Part shown: positions 9,506 to 17,880 of the stretch, in pieces
How the letters are laid out: each line of letters starts with the position of its first letter
Numbering within the stretch: the first letter of the stretch is position 1
Assembly (NCBI GenBank): GCA_030045215.1
Contig: JASIBJ010000095.1
Span: 1 to 33,660 of the forward strand
Reading direction: 5' to 3'
DNA length: 33,660 nt
Source of the DNA: Streptosporangiaceae bacterium
GTDB lineage: Bacteria > Actinomycetota > Actinomycetes > Streptosporangiales > Streptosporangiaceae
The notes under the pieces: generated by a model
What the model saw: only the letters and a program-made list of their open reading frames with translations
The model's database searches: none
What the model was told of the DNA's origin: nothing
Translations under genes and position numbers: made by a program

Positions 9506-10921
9506 ATGATCCAGCAAGCAGCGCGGCTAGACGACGGCAATTCCCCGGCTCCTGGCTCTTCAGACTCGGGCAGCTCATTCGCCGACCCGGCATTCGTGCT
9601 TTGTAACGCGCGATCCGGCTCCACCCTGCTGCGGTTCCTGCTGGACGCGCATCCGGAGCTGTCCTGCCCCCCCGAGACGAACCTCCCGATCCTCTGCGGG
9701 CAACTAGCGAATGTGTGGTCGCTGATCGAGGGAGCGCCGCTGTCGCCTAAGCGGGACGATCAGCCGCCAGATATTCCGAGCGCGGCGATAGCGGGCGTCA
9801 GGGCAACGATGGATTCGATGCTGGGACCTTATCTGAATCGCCGGGGGAAGAAGCGCTATTGCGATAAGACCCTTGGCACTGCGCGATTCGCTGCCCTGCT
9901 CCAGCGCATATATCCGCAGGTACGATTCATTTGTCTGTACCGGTATCCCATGGATGTGATCGCCTCCGCGGTCGAGGCGTGCCCGTGGGGACTCAGCGGC
10001 TATGGCTTCGATCCGTATATTGCGTCGACGCCGGGGAATTCGGTACTGGCAGTCGCACGATTCTGGATCGACAACGCCACGTCGATTCTCGCGGTCGAGG
10101 AGCAGTTTGCTGATCAGTGCCTGAGGGTGCGATACGAGGATCTGGTAGCTAATCCGGAAGAAACCGCAGCACGGCTATTCGACTTCCTCGACGCAGCACC
10201 AGCGCCGGGTATCTCGAAGACCTGCTTCTCCGGGGATCGGGAGCGGTTCGGCCCCGCTGATCACAAGATCTGGTACACGTCCCAAATCACCGCAGATTCG
10301 GTCGGCCGCGGCTGGTCAATCCCTGCGGCGATGCTACCGCCCCAGATAATTGCGGAGATAAACGTGCTAGCCGAGAGACTAGGGTATCTGGCAATTGACG
10401 GAGATTGGGGTACCACTGAGCCGCCGGCCGATCTCCGTTGCCCCGCGGTCGGTCTGCGTCCCTCCGGAACAGGCACAGGTGAGTCAGATCCAGGAGCCGT
10501 ACCGGCCGCGACGTCATTCGTGGCTACAGGAGAGGTAAGTTCAGCGTCCCTCCGAGACCGGCTTGACTCGGGTCTGGCAGCCGCGCCGCCGTCGGCCACT
10601 GAGCGCTGGGGACCGTATGGATCCGACACGATGGTGGCGGTCTGGCTGCCGGGGGAACCGGGCAAGCCAGCCGAGTACTGGCTCGTTGATCTCAAGGCGC
10701 GGACTGTGAGTCGCACCACTCGCGCGGCGCAGGAGAGCTCAGACTGGGACATCGTCGGCTCGGCGGATGCCTGGGAGCAGGTTCTCGCCGGCAAAGTCAA
10801 TCTGTCGGTAGCATTCCGGGGCTGCCAGCTTCGGTACTGCGACGGTGACGACTCAAGCCTGCTGGCCCGTGACGCGCGGATCAGGATTCTGGCCGACGTG
10901 ATGGGCCTTACCGACTGGTGA
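9506..10921 (+). CDS. Sulfotransferase with C-terminal SCP2-like domain (A)
   Basis: 471 residues. The N-terminal two thirds is a PAPS-dependent sulfotransferase: the 5'-phosphosulfate loop reads NARSGSTLLRFLLDAHPEL (residues 34-52), the 3'-phosphate-binding strand is ICLYRYPMDVIAS (about 143-155), and RYEDLVANPEETAARLFDFL follows (about 210-229). From about residue 365 a separate domain (VGSADAWEQVLAGKVNLSVAF, about 412-432) resembles SCP2/sterol-carrier lipid-binding folds. A proline/serine-rich linker joins them. It would transfer sulfate to an unknown acceptor, perhaps a hydrophobic one held by the SCP2 domain (inference). The ATG directly follows GAGGG, an unusually tight ribosome site; no better in-frame start exists. 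The next gene starts 13 bases after its stop. Its paralogue is at 11912-13318. Confidence 0.85.
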   Translation: MIQQAARLDDGNSPAPGSSDSGSSFADPAFVLCNARSGSTLLRFLLDAHPELSCPPETNLPILCGQLANVWSLIEGAPLSPKRDDQPPDIPSAAIAGVRATMDSMLGPYLNRRGKKRYCDKTLGTARFAALLQRIYPQVRFICLYRYPMDVIASAVEACPWGLSGYGFDPYIASTPGNSVLAVARFWIDNATSILAVEEQFADQCLRVRYEDLVANPEETAARLFDFLDAAPAPGISKTCFSGDRERFGPADHKIWYTSQITADSVGRGWSIPAAMLPPQIIAEINVLAERLGYLAIDGDWGTTEPPADLRCPAVGLRPSGTGTGESDPGAVPAATSFVATGEVSSASLRDRLDSGLAAAPPSATERWGPYGSDTMVAVWLPGEPGKPAEYWLVDLKARTVSRTTRAAQESSDWDIVGSADAWEQVLAGKVNLSVAFRGCQLRYCDGDDSSLLARDARIRILADVMGLTDW

Positions 10922-10934
10922 AGGGCTCACCTCA

Positions 10935-11798
10935 GTGACGAACTACGGCACACGACCACGGCTGGGGCCGACGACGAGTTCGGCGCAAGCTGACTCGGAG
11001 CAGGCGCGCGGGCCGATCATTGTGCTGAGTTACGAGCATGCAGGCGCGGAGCTGCTTTCGGAAGTTCTGTCCGCGTCCAAATCGGTGGTGTGTACCTCGG
11101 GGACCGGAGTAGTCCCTTTGTGCCTCGCGGTGGCCAGGACCTGGAACCAAGCGCAGAACCGCGCTGCAGCCCCTTCGGCGCTTGCGCTCGCTTCGATCCG
11201 TGCCCTCGTGGGCGGGATGATCAGTGTCATACAGGCTGGGGCGGGCGCTCCGCGATGGTGCGAGACAGCATTTGCCTTGCCTGATGCAGCGGAAATTTTC
11301 CTGGCAGCATTTCCGGCGACCACATTCCTCTGCCTGCATCGGAACCTGCATGGGGTCCTGGCGGAAGGGCTGAAGACCTACCCCTGGGGCCTGGGCCAGA
11401 GCCCGTTCTGGGCATACTCCACCCCGCACCCAGGAAATAATGTGGCGACAATCGCGACGTACTGGACGGCCAGGACAGAGGCGCTCCTGGGGTTTGAGGC
11501 CAAGTTCGAACACGCTTGCCTGCGCATCAGGTACGAGGATCTAGCAGCTGACTGCGAGCGGCGATCCAGCGAGCTCTACGCATACCTGGGCCTTGGTGTT
11601 GAGGCTCGGCTGCGCTGCGAGCCTCAGCGGCCGACGGCGGGAGAGCTAGCCGGCGGGGTGGGCCAGCCGCTGCTCCCTGACGCTCACGTGCCCGCGCATG
11701 TCATCGAGAAGGCCAACGAATTGCACGCGAGCCTGGGCTACCCGCCTCTTGTCACAGGGGCGGGGCGGCAGCAGCTCCGGAGCGGCACGGGAACTTGA
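10935..11798 (+). CDS. Degenerate sulfotransferase-like protein (B)
   Basis: 287 residues, aligning by eye with the sulfotransferase domain of its neighbour: FLCLHRNLHGVLAEGLKTYPWGLG (about 131-154) corresponds to CLYRYPMDVIASAVEACPWGLS, HPGNNVATIATYW to TPGNSVLAVARFW, and RIRYEDLAADCERRSSELYAYL (about 197-218) to the RYEDL region. The phosphosulfate loop position reads SYEHAGAELL (32-41) where the paralogues have ARSGSTLL, so the Arg, Gly-Ser-Thr signature is lost, and the 3'-phosphate serine is also missing. It has no SCP2 domain. It is probably catalytically inactive and may act as a partner subunit of protein A, with which it is co-transcribed (GTG start, GAAGGG nine bases upstream, 13-base gap). 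Confidence 0.7.
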   Translation: MTNYGTRPRLGPTTSSAQADSEQARGPIIVLSYEHAGAELLSEVLSASKSVVCTSGTGVVPLCLAVARTWNQAQNRAAAPSALALASIRALVGGMISVIQAGAGAPRWCETAFALPDAAEIFLAAFPATTFLCLHRNLHGVLAEGLKTYPWGLGQSPFWAYSTPHPGNNVATIATYWTARTEALLGFEAKFEHACLRIRYEDLAADCERRSSELYAYLGLGVEARLRCEPQRPTAGELAGGVGQPLLPDAHVPAHVIEKANELHASLGYPPLVTGAGRQQLRSGTGT

Positions 11799-11911
11799 GT
11801 AGGCCGCGTCGTCCGCTTGATGATGAACCGGTCTGAGCTTCGTACTATCCGACCCGCACCCCGCAGGTCACGCGTTCTTGCGCCGAAAGCACGGAGCTGC
11901 ATGCCGACCCG

Positions 11912-13318
11912 TTACTGCATCGCCGCGATCCCCTCCGTCGCGACCTGGGCTGGGCCCGGCGACGTGCGCCGGGACAAGGCAAGCAGCTCGCTAATCATCA
12001 GCATCCGTCTATCGATGGCCTGCCGGTCGGTTTCCATGGGCCCGCAGTAGCGCAGAGTTCCCTGACGACTCGCAACGGCAAGGTTCATCTCACCGGACAG
12101 CACTTCGTGCCACACCTCCGGGGCGCCTACGATGCACCATACGAAGCTATTATCGTCATCATCGTCGCCTCTCAGGTCCCCTCTTTCGATGTCTATGACA
12201 TAGTGCGCCTCGGCTGAGCCGCCGGCTCTCAAGACAAGTGCCGCTGGACCACCAGCGAAAGGGCTCCAGCGACGCCGGAAATCGTCGTCAATCGATTCGA
12301 CGCCCATCTGTGCGCGGGCACGAAGCCGGGCAGCTATCTCACGATCGGAAATCGAATCCCGCGCGGTGGTACCCCTGTGCTCCGACGGCGGAGCGGTGCC
12401 GGCCACTCGCGGATCGGACGGCGAGCCCGGTGTACCCCATGCGGGACCGACGCGAACATAGCCTAGACGGTCAAGCACCCCGTTCATTGCATCCCGCAGC
12501 CCAGGCTGAATCTGCGTCGCGGGAATGGCGTCGCCCCGGCCGATGGAGCTGGAATGGACTTCTGCGGTAAACCAGATCTTGTAATCAGATGGTCCGGTCC
12601 GATCGCGATCGGACGAGAAGCACCTACTCGTTATGCCCGGCTGAGGCGAAACTTCAAGAAACTCGAACAATCTCGCCGTTACTTCCTCTGGGGCGTCGGC
12701 CAGGTCTTCGTAACGCACCACATGGCAGCTCTCGGACTGTAGCTCGGCCGCCTTCATGATTCCGACAGTGTGGTCCATCCAGTAGCGTGCCAGGGCATCA
12801 ACCGAATTACCTGGCGAAGTAGCGACGTAAGGCTCGAATCCATAGCCCGACAGCCCCCAAGGGCAGGCCTCGAGGCTTGACCTCATGAAGTCCATCGGGT
12901 GGCGGTACAGGCAGACGAACTTCGAACGTGGATATAGCTGCCGTAAGAAACTAAAGTATCTCCAAGTGCCTATGCTCTTATCACAGAATCGCGTCTTCTG
13001 CACGGCCGAGAGGTGGCTCCGCACAATGCCATCCATGGCGTCACGCAGCGGGGCGACCATTTCGCTGGAGAGCTGGGGCGTGCCAATCTCGGGATCAACC
13101 TCTATCCTATGCCGCGTCGACATGATTGACATGAGGTTCGCCATCTGAATGCAGGTAGTGGGAAAGTTAGTTTCCGCTGGGCAGGACAGGTCCGGGTGCG
13201 AGTCGAGGATGAACCTGAGGAGCGTCGATCCCGTGCGCGCCGCGCAGAGTACGAAGACTGGATCGGCCGTGATGCTGGAAGAATGCGTTGGCGTCAATGT
13301 GTGCGGTATCGGAATCAA
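11912..13318 (-). CDS. Sulfotransferase with C-terminal SCP2-like domain (C)
   Basis: 468 residues, a clear paralogue of protein A on the opposite strand. The phosphosulfate loop is CAARTGSTLLRFILDSHPDL (25-44), the 3'-phosphate strand VCLYRHPMDFMRSSLEACPWGLSGYGFEPYVATSPGNS (about 136-173), and RYEDLADAPEEVTARLFEFL lies near 198-217. The C-terminal domain, with VGAPEVWHEVLSGEMNLAVAS, again looks SCP2-like. An aspartate run (DDDDDN) interrupts this domain near residue 390. The start is TTG 13318 with a GGGGGT-type ribosome site upstream; no nearer ATG precedes the conserved region. It converges on gene B (113 bases apart, nothing recognised between). Two full fusion enzymes in one locus suggest two acceptors or two positions on one product; the acceptor is unknown. 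Confidence 0.84.
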   Translation of the reverse strand: MIPIPHTLTPTHSSSITADPVFVLCAARTGSTLLRFILDSHPDLSCPAETNFPTTCIQMANLMSIMSTRHRIEVDPEIGTPQLSSEMVAPLRDAMDGIVRSHLSAVQKTRFCDKSIGTWRYFSFLRQLYPRSKFVCLYRHPMDFMRSSLEACPWGLSGYGFEPYVATSPGNSVDALARYWMDHTVGIMKAAELQSESCHVVRYEDLADAPEEVTARLFEFLEVSPQPGITSRCFSSDRDRTGPSDYKIWFTAEVHSSSIGRGDAIPATQIQPGLRDAMNGVLDRLGYVRVGPAWGTPGSPSDPRVAGTAPPSEHRGTTARDSISDREIAARLRARAQMGVESIDDDFRRRWSPFAGGPAALVLRAGGSAEAHYVIDIERGDLRGDDDDDNSFVWCIVGAPEVWHEVLSGEMNLAVASRQGTLRYCGPMETDRQAIDRRMLMISELLALSRRTSPGPAQVATEGIAAMQ

Positions 13319-13453
13319 CCTGACCCCCAGCTCTAACCGGGCTCTTGCTCAATGGTACACATTCCTACACTGGCCAACTGCTGAGTTACGTATGTTGGTA
13401 GCCTGCTCTGGCAAGCCGCGATGAGTGAGTTTCGCGGGAGTCCGACAACGCTG

Positions 13454-14578
13454 TCACTCGCGGCGGAATTGCTCCCACGGGCTTCCGAGCATTGCCACGG
13501 CAGCGGTTAGTATCGAACCGATAACAACTGCGGTGATCAGGTACCCAAGCTCGCTAGCGAGGCCGGCGACAACGGCAGGTATAACCACCGGTGCTGAAGT
13601 GAACAGGTGCAGGACAACCAGCGGTGCCGGCCACACAACAGCGGCAATGAGTGCCAGAGCAAGGCACTCGCTCATCGTGAGGTAGAGGATCACCCAGAAG
13701 GTCGCGCCGATCGATCTGTAGAGAGCGAATTCCGGTCCTCGGACCCAGAAGAGGATGCAGAAGACAATGGCGGTGACGGCACCAGCGATGAGCCATGTCC
13801 AGCGGGAGGGCCTGCTTAGGTAGGACTCCAGCGGAGTTTCACTCCCCGAGAAGCTTCCCAGCCAGCTGGCCTGGGACGCCTGGCCATGTTCGGCGAGTTC
13901 TGCTGCGAGTACTGGCGGCAGGTCGGCTGACGCTGGATAGCGCACGGCCGCGTAGCAGGTCGTATACGCCCCCGAAGCGGGCCCGATAATGAAGATCGAT
14001 CCCTCGTAATAGCTGGCTCGCGGAGCGAGGTCGACAACGTCAATCTCCGCGGTGAAGGGCGGGGGATTCGTGGCTATGCTGCCGGTGCTCGTCACGAATT
14101 GAAGCTGGCGTCGTGACTCCCTGCTGATACCGAGAATGGCGGCCGTATCCTGATCGACGAATACGTTGCCGGCGACATTCGCGCCGGGCTGTGCCATTAC
14201 TTGAAAGAAGCCGGGCGTAACCTCGTAGACGAAGTAGGTCGACAAGTCACCGGGACTCAGTGTTGCCTGGCCAAGCGTCATGACAGCGCCGGCGTCCTCG
14301 ACGTTCCTGACGCTCGTGAGGCCGTCACAGCTAGCGCCGGAGATGTCCGCTCCAGTTAGGCTGACGATGTTCGCGCCCTCGGAGAGCAGCGTCGCCTGCT
14401 CAGCCCTGGCTTGCTTCGCGGACAGGTAACTCTCGGCGAAGGACGCCGATGCGCCCGAGAGGACAATGAGGAGCGCGAGACTAGTTCGGATCATCGAGCC
14501 TGTGAGATTGCGTCCGACCTCTGTGGCGATACCGCGGAGTCGGACGACCGCAGGGCCGCGGGCTCGGCGGGTGCTCAC
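13454..14578 (-). CDS. ABC transporter permease (FtsX/MacB-like)
   Basis: About 374 residues with the FtsX/MacB layout: one N-terminal membrane segment (MIRTSLALLIVLSGASASF, about residues 29-47), a large extracytoplasmic domain (about 50-260), then three or four membrane segments in the last 110 residues. It would form the membrane half of an ATP-driven exporter or mechanotransducing complex. The GTG start at 14578 overlaps the ATPase stop codon (GTGA), so the two are translationally coupled. The only two visible cysteines in the external domain (GASCDGL and YTTCYAA) could form a disulfide. The exported substrate is unknown. It is the last gene of the minus-strand operon 17121-13454. Confidence 0.8.
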   Translation of the reverse strand: MSTRRARGPAVVRLRGIATEVGRNLTGSMIRTSLALLIVLSGASASFAESYLSAKQARAEQATLLSEGANIVSLTGADISGASCDGLTSVRNVEDAGAVMTLGQATLSPGDLSTYFVYEVTPGFFQVMAQPGANVAGNVFVDQDTAAILGISRESRRQLQFVTSTGSIATNPPPFTAEIDVVDLAPRASYYEGSIFIIGPASGAYTTCYAAVRYPASADLPPVLAAELAEHGQASQASWLGSFSGSETPLESYLSRPSRWTWLIAGAVTAIVFCILFWVRGPEFALYRSIGATFWVILYLTMSECLALALIAAVVWPAPLVVLHLFTSAPVVIPAVVAGLASELGYLITAVVIGSILTAAVAMLGSPWEQFRRE

Positions 14579-15237
14579 TTGCGCACCAGCCGACCGCTCG
14601 TCAGTATCGCCTGCGCGTCGCACCGGGCGGCCACGCGCGGATCGTGCGTGGCCACGATTATGGAGGTTCCTGGTTGCCGGTTCTCCACCAGCAATCCGAT
14701 GACGACGTCTGAGTTCTCGCGGTCGAGTGACGCGGTCGGTTCATCGCACAAGACAAGGTCAGCGCCTTGCGCAATGACGCGTGCTATCTCGACGCGATGC
14801 GTCTCGCCTCCTGAGAGCTTGCGCGCCGCTGTCTGCATCCGGTGTCGCAGCCCGACAGCTGCCAGTGCGCGGCGGGCGGCGACGTCTGCCGGAGCGCGCG
14901 ACCAACCCTGCAGTACAAGCGGCAGTGCGACGTTATCGAGGGCACTGCGACCGCTCAGCAGGGTGGGACGCTGGAATATCCACGCCATCCGGCTCTGGCG
15001 GATGGCCGCCCGGCGCCTCTCACTGGATGGGGCAGCAACTCCGAACAGCTCAACTGCTCCGCCACTCGGCCGCGACAGCAGACCGACTATTGCCAGCAGC
15101 GTTGACTTGCCACTTCCGGACGGTCCCGTTAGCGCGAGGCTCTCGCCAGACCGCACCTCCAGGTCGATTCCCTTCAGCACGGGGCAGCCGCCGAACTCCT
15201 TGGTTACCGCTACGCACTTGACTGCTGCACTAACCAT
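14575..15237 (-). CDS. ABC transporter ATP-binding protein (MacB/LolD type)
   Basis: About 220 residues with a full set of nucleotide-binding motifs: Walker A GPSGSGKST, Q-loop IFQRP, signature LSGGE, Walker B LVLCDEP with the D-loop SLD, and H-loop ATHD. Size and motif spacing match the LolD/MacB group that partners with FtsX-like permeases. It energises the permease encoded immediately downstream, with which it overlaps by four bases. I take ATG 15237 as start because the protein then begins directly before the first strand; an in-frame ATG at 15291 would add 18 residues and overlap the adaptor gene by 29 bases. Neither has a strong ribosome site. Confidence 0.9.
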   Translation of the reverse strand: MVSAAVKCVAVTKEFGGCPVLKGIDLEVRSGESLALTGPSGSGKSTLLAIVGLLSRPSGGAVELFGVAAPSSERRRAAIRQSRMAWIFQRPTLLSGRSALDNVALPLVLQGWSRAPADVAARRALAAVGLRHRMQTAARKLSGGETHRVEIARVIAQGADLVLCDEPTASLDRENSDVVIGLLVENRQPGTSIIVATHDPRVAARCDAQAILTSGRLVRK

Positions 15238-15262
15238 TGGAGTTCGCGGTTGCCTCGGGGAG

Positions 15263-16414
15263 TCAGCAGGATCGAATACGCGGAATGTCATACGGGTTAA
15301 GAGCGACTACAGTCGACGCAGTCAGGTCCCCGTTGATGATGACGTTTCCCTGATCTGCGGCCGCTGTCGCGGTGACAGGGATGGTCACATCCTCGCCGCT
15401 GACCAGCGCCACAACGCACGACTCGCCACTTCCGTCCACCAGCAAGGCACTCTGAGGGACTTCAAGCTGCCTGGGACCAGTGACATCTATCGTGCCGGAT
15501 ACTGTCACTGATCCTGCGCCGCTGGCCCCCGAACCGAATCGAGCACGCAGCAGCCGGCGAAGCGCACTAAGCCGGGGGATCCCGAGACCGTTAATCGCCA
15601 CGCCTACCCCGGCGGCAGAGAATGTAACGTGGTCTCCCTGCTTCTGCGCATCTTGCAGAAGAGACAAGCTGGCATTGATCGGCGTAACGTAAGCTCCCTT
15701 GATTCCCGCTTCACCAAATACGAATGGCGATCCCGCCGACGGCGCGTCTTGTCCGACTGAAGCGCTTATATGGCCCACAGTCCAGCCTGTGGATGGGGTC
15801 CATATTACCCAGTCGGGATCAAATACGCCGGTAGCCGGCGCGCCGATGATGTCCGCTGCGGAGTTAATCTCAGCAACGAGTGGCTTATCGACGACGTCGC
15901 TGGCGTCGACCGGGGTGGCATACTCACCGGTAATGGCCGCCAGGCAGTCCCTGAGAACGAGCACATCGGCGCCAGCGTCGCCGAGCCCGAGCGGTCTGTA
16001 TAGCGGCGATGACGCACTGCAAACGGTGCGCGAGATGCCGTCAATCGCAACGAGTGCCGTGCCATCCTCAACTACGGTGCCGTCGCGCGCGACCGACGTC
16101 ACCACTCCGTTCCAGGCTGGCGCTATCAGGCTTTTCGGGTTACCGAATTTAACCACCAGCTGACCTGGGTAGCTCTCGCTATCCGTTACTGTCGGCGTAG
16201 CCCAGAGAACGGTAATGGTTCCGCTGACGCCGGGCAGCGTGCGACTTTGCCTGAGTACCCAGATCATGCCGGCGACACTAAGGCTCGCGAGAACGAGTGC
16301 CACGCAGATGAACAAGTGCGACACTCGTACTGCCCGCCCGTCAGCAGTGCGGTACCCGACGCTTTCGTTATCACGCTCTTCGTTGTCCATCGACCGGTGG
16401 ATGGTGGATGTCAC
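15263..16414 (-). CDS. Membrane-fusion adaptor with peptidoglycan-binding-like segment
   Basis: 383 residues. One N-terminal membrane anchor lies at about 34-54; the rest is extracytoplasmic. The region PAWNGVVTSVARDGTVVEDGTALVAIDG (about 98-125) looks like a lipoyl/biotinyl-type hairpin domain of HlyD/RND adaptors, and PLGLGDAGADVLVLRDCLAAITG (about 140-162) resembles a peptidoglycan-binding-1 helix repeat inserted where proteobacterial adaptors have a coiled coil. Such adaptors accompany MacB-type ABC pairs in actinobacteria. It starts at GTG 16414, overlapping the lipoprotein stop (GTGA), and lies just upstream of the ATPase. It would connect the permease to the cell wall or capture substrate; that role is inferred from family and context. 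Confidence 0.75.
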   Translation of the reverse strand: MTSTIHRSMDNEERDNESVGYRTADGRAVRVSHLFICVALVLASLSVAGMIWVLRQSRTLPGVSGTITVLWATPTVTDSESYPGQLVVKFGNPKSLIAPAWNGVVTSVARDGTVVEDGTALVAIDGISRTVCSASSPLYRPLGLGDAGADVLVLRDCLAAITGEYATPVDASDVVDKPLVAEINSAADIIGAPATGVFDPDWVIWTPSTGWTVGHISASVGQDAPSAGSPFVFGEAGIKGAYVTPINASLSLLQDAQKQGDHVTFSAAGVGVAINGLGIPRLSALRRLLRARFGSGASGAGSVTVSGTIDVTGPRQLEVPQSALLVDGSGESCVVALVSGEDVTIPVTATAAADQGNVIINGDLTASTVVALNPYDIPRIRSC

Positions 16415-17121
16415 GGGTTCTGCATCTCGGCCAGGGCTCGGGCCAAGCCCGGCAAGGGCTGAACACTTGCGGCGCTGAACTGCCCAATGCAGGCAATTTC
16501 CGCGGAGCGCTTGAGAGTGCCGCTCTGCATGGCGCCTCGTACCGCTTGCATGACCGAACCAAGGTCGGACAGCTTCTCGAGCGAGGGAAGGGTGACGCCG
16601 TCCTTCCTGAAGCAGGTCACCATCTTTGCGAAGTCTGCCTCAGTTTGCTGCGCCGTGGCAGAATGATCCAGGACGTACACGGCCTGGACCGCAGCGCTCT
16701 GATCCTGACAGGAATTCTGGATTGCATCGATGCGGTTTTGGTCTTGCTGGCTCGGCCCAGTCGTGGAACTTTCGTCACCGAACGAGTAGGACGAGGTAAA
16801 GTTCAGCAAACCATTGGAACCTTGCACCGGATTGCTGACATTGAAGCCATTACGGCGCAAACAGTTAACTGTCGCCTGTACCGCGATATCGTATTCGCCC
16901 AGGGTAACGAAGCGGTCGGCGAGCAGCTTACGCTCCAGCGGGGTAATGTTCTTAAGGAGCTGGGCAGCGTCAGCCGATACTGCCGTCCCGGATCCTGTAG
17001 GAGTTCCTGGGTCCGCACAGGCAGAAATCAGGCACGTGAGCCCGAATCCGAGCGCAATGGCTAGCGCCGGACGCCACAGAGACTCACCGACCAGACGATC
17101 CCTTTTCCCAGAGCGCCGCAT
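16411..17121 (-). CDS. Putative lipoprotein of the transport operon
   Basis: About 236 residues. The N-terminus is basic, followed by a hydrophobic stretch and the lipobox LISAC (Cys near residue 35), so it should be lipid-anchored on the outer face of the cytoplasmic membrane. The mature part is mostly helical-looking with four further cysteines (VNCLRR, NSCQDQ, VTCFRK, IACIGQ). ATG 17121 is chosen because AAGGAG sits seven bases upstream; a TTG at 17139 is less likely. It is the first gene of the four-gene operon, each gene overlapping or close to the next. It may be a substrate-binding or sensor component of the ABC system; the family is not recognised. Confidence 0.72.
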   Translation of the reverse strand: MRRSGKRDRLVGESLWRPALAIALGFGLTCLISACADPGTPTGSGTAVSADAAQLLKNITPLERKLLADRFVTLGEYDIAVQATVNCLRRNGFNVSNPVQGSNGLLNFTSSYSFGDESSTTGPSQQDQNRIDAIQNSCQDQSAAVQAVYVLDHSATAQQTEADFAKMVTCFRKDGVTLPSLEKLSDLGSVMQAVRGAMQSGTLKRSAEIACIGQFSAASVQPLPGLARALAEMQNP

Positions 17122-17233
17122 TGCCCCACTCCTTGGCAACGCCGATGGTTACTGAACGCAAAATTCCGCCAAGGCCTTGAATGGCATCTCGACCGCGGAA
17201 GAGGCCGTTCGGCGAGCGCGCCCGAACCTCTAT

Positions 17234-17659
17234 CTATTCGATGGTTTCCCTAACCGGATTCGACCAGCCGCCACTGTACTTAGAGTCCCAGTATCCGTAG
17301 AAGTATGTATTTGCCTTAAAATAAGTAAAGAATCCGGCAGCTTCGGAGGCGAAATCATGATAGCAGGCATCTACTTTGGATCCGTAAAAGGTCGTCCAGC
17401 CACCGTCGGGTGGATAGTCCCCGTACCATTTAGCCTGATAGTTACATATATTGTCCAGGTAGGGCCGGAACGCACTCTCATAGGCGCCGGAGACGTAGTT
17501 GCCGTTGCCAGTGATGGTCATGCACTGTTCCCCGTTGGTGCCATACGCCGTGCAGCCCGTGGCGGTCGCGTAGGCCGGCGCCGTGGCACCGACGCCAGCG
17601 AAGAGGGTGCCGCCAGCGATTACCGTAAGGCCGCCGACTGCTAATGCCTTTGCGGTCAT
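17234..17659 (-). CDS. Small secreted tyrosine-rich protein
   Basis: 141 residues with a Sec signal peptide (MTAKALAVGGLTVIAGGTLFAG, cleavage probably after AYA near residue 31-32). The mature protein of about 110 residues has 14 tyrosines, many aromatic-glycine pairs (for example FYGYWDSKYSGGW) and four cysteines, giving a compact disulfide-bonded secreted domain. AGGAGGG seven bases before the ATG gives a strong start. It precedes the transporter operon on the same strand (112 bases from its stop to the lipoprotein start). I do not recognise the family. The tyrosines next to acidic residues make it a conceivable sulfation target for the nearby sulfotransferases, but that is speculation. Confidence 0.72.
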   Translation of the reverse strand: MTAKALAVGGLTVIAGGTLFAGVGATAPAYATATGCTAYGTNGEQCMTITGNGNYVSGAYESAFRPYLDNICNYQAKWYGDYPPDGGWTTFYGSKVDACYHDFASEAAGFFTYFKANTYFYGYWDSKYSGGWSNPVRETIE

Positions 17660-17880
17660 TTTACATCCCTCCTACCGATATATCATGAGACGAACGACTT
17701 GTTAGGGCAAGCGTGAGTTTAGCAGACTACAATGGTGGGTAGCAAGACGTATCGCGTTCTGCGGGCAGATCTGCCAGCCAGGCAGAATGGGGCGTCCTGA
17801 TCGGCTCGCGGAAGGCACGGCAGGTGACTCTGGCTGTGTCCGATATAACGGTGATAGTTCGTTACTGAATGGTAGCTAGG
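17660..17880. other. Island right-end intergenic region, no gene seen
   Basis: Upstream region of the tyrosine-rich protein gene up to the start of SDR similarity. It contains that gene's ribosome site and, read on the minus strand, a TATATC sequence close to it. No transposase fragment, integrase or terminal repeat is recognisable here. Confidence 0.4.

Noticed and set aside
8568..17880. Integrase or transposase driving the island
   Set aside because: No reading frame in the interval carries recombinase motifs, and no terminal inverted or direct repeats were found at the island edges.
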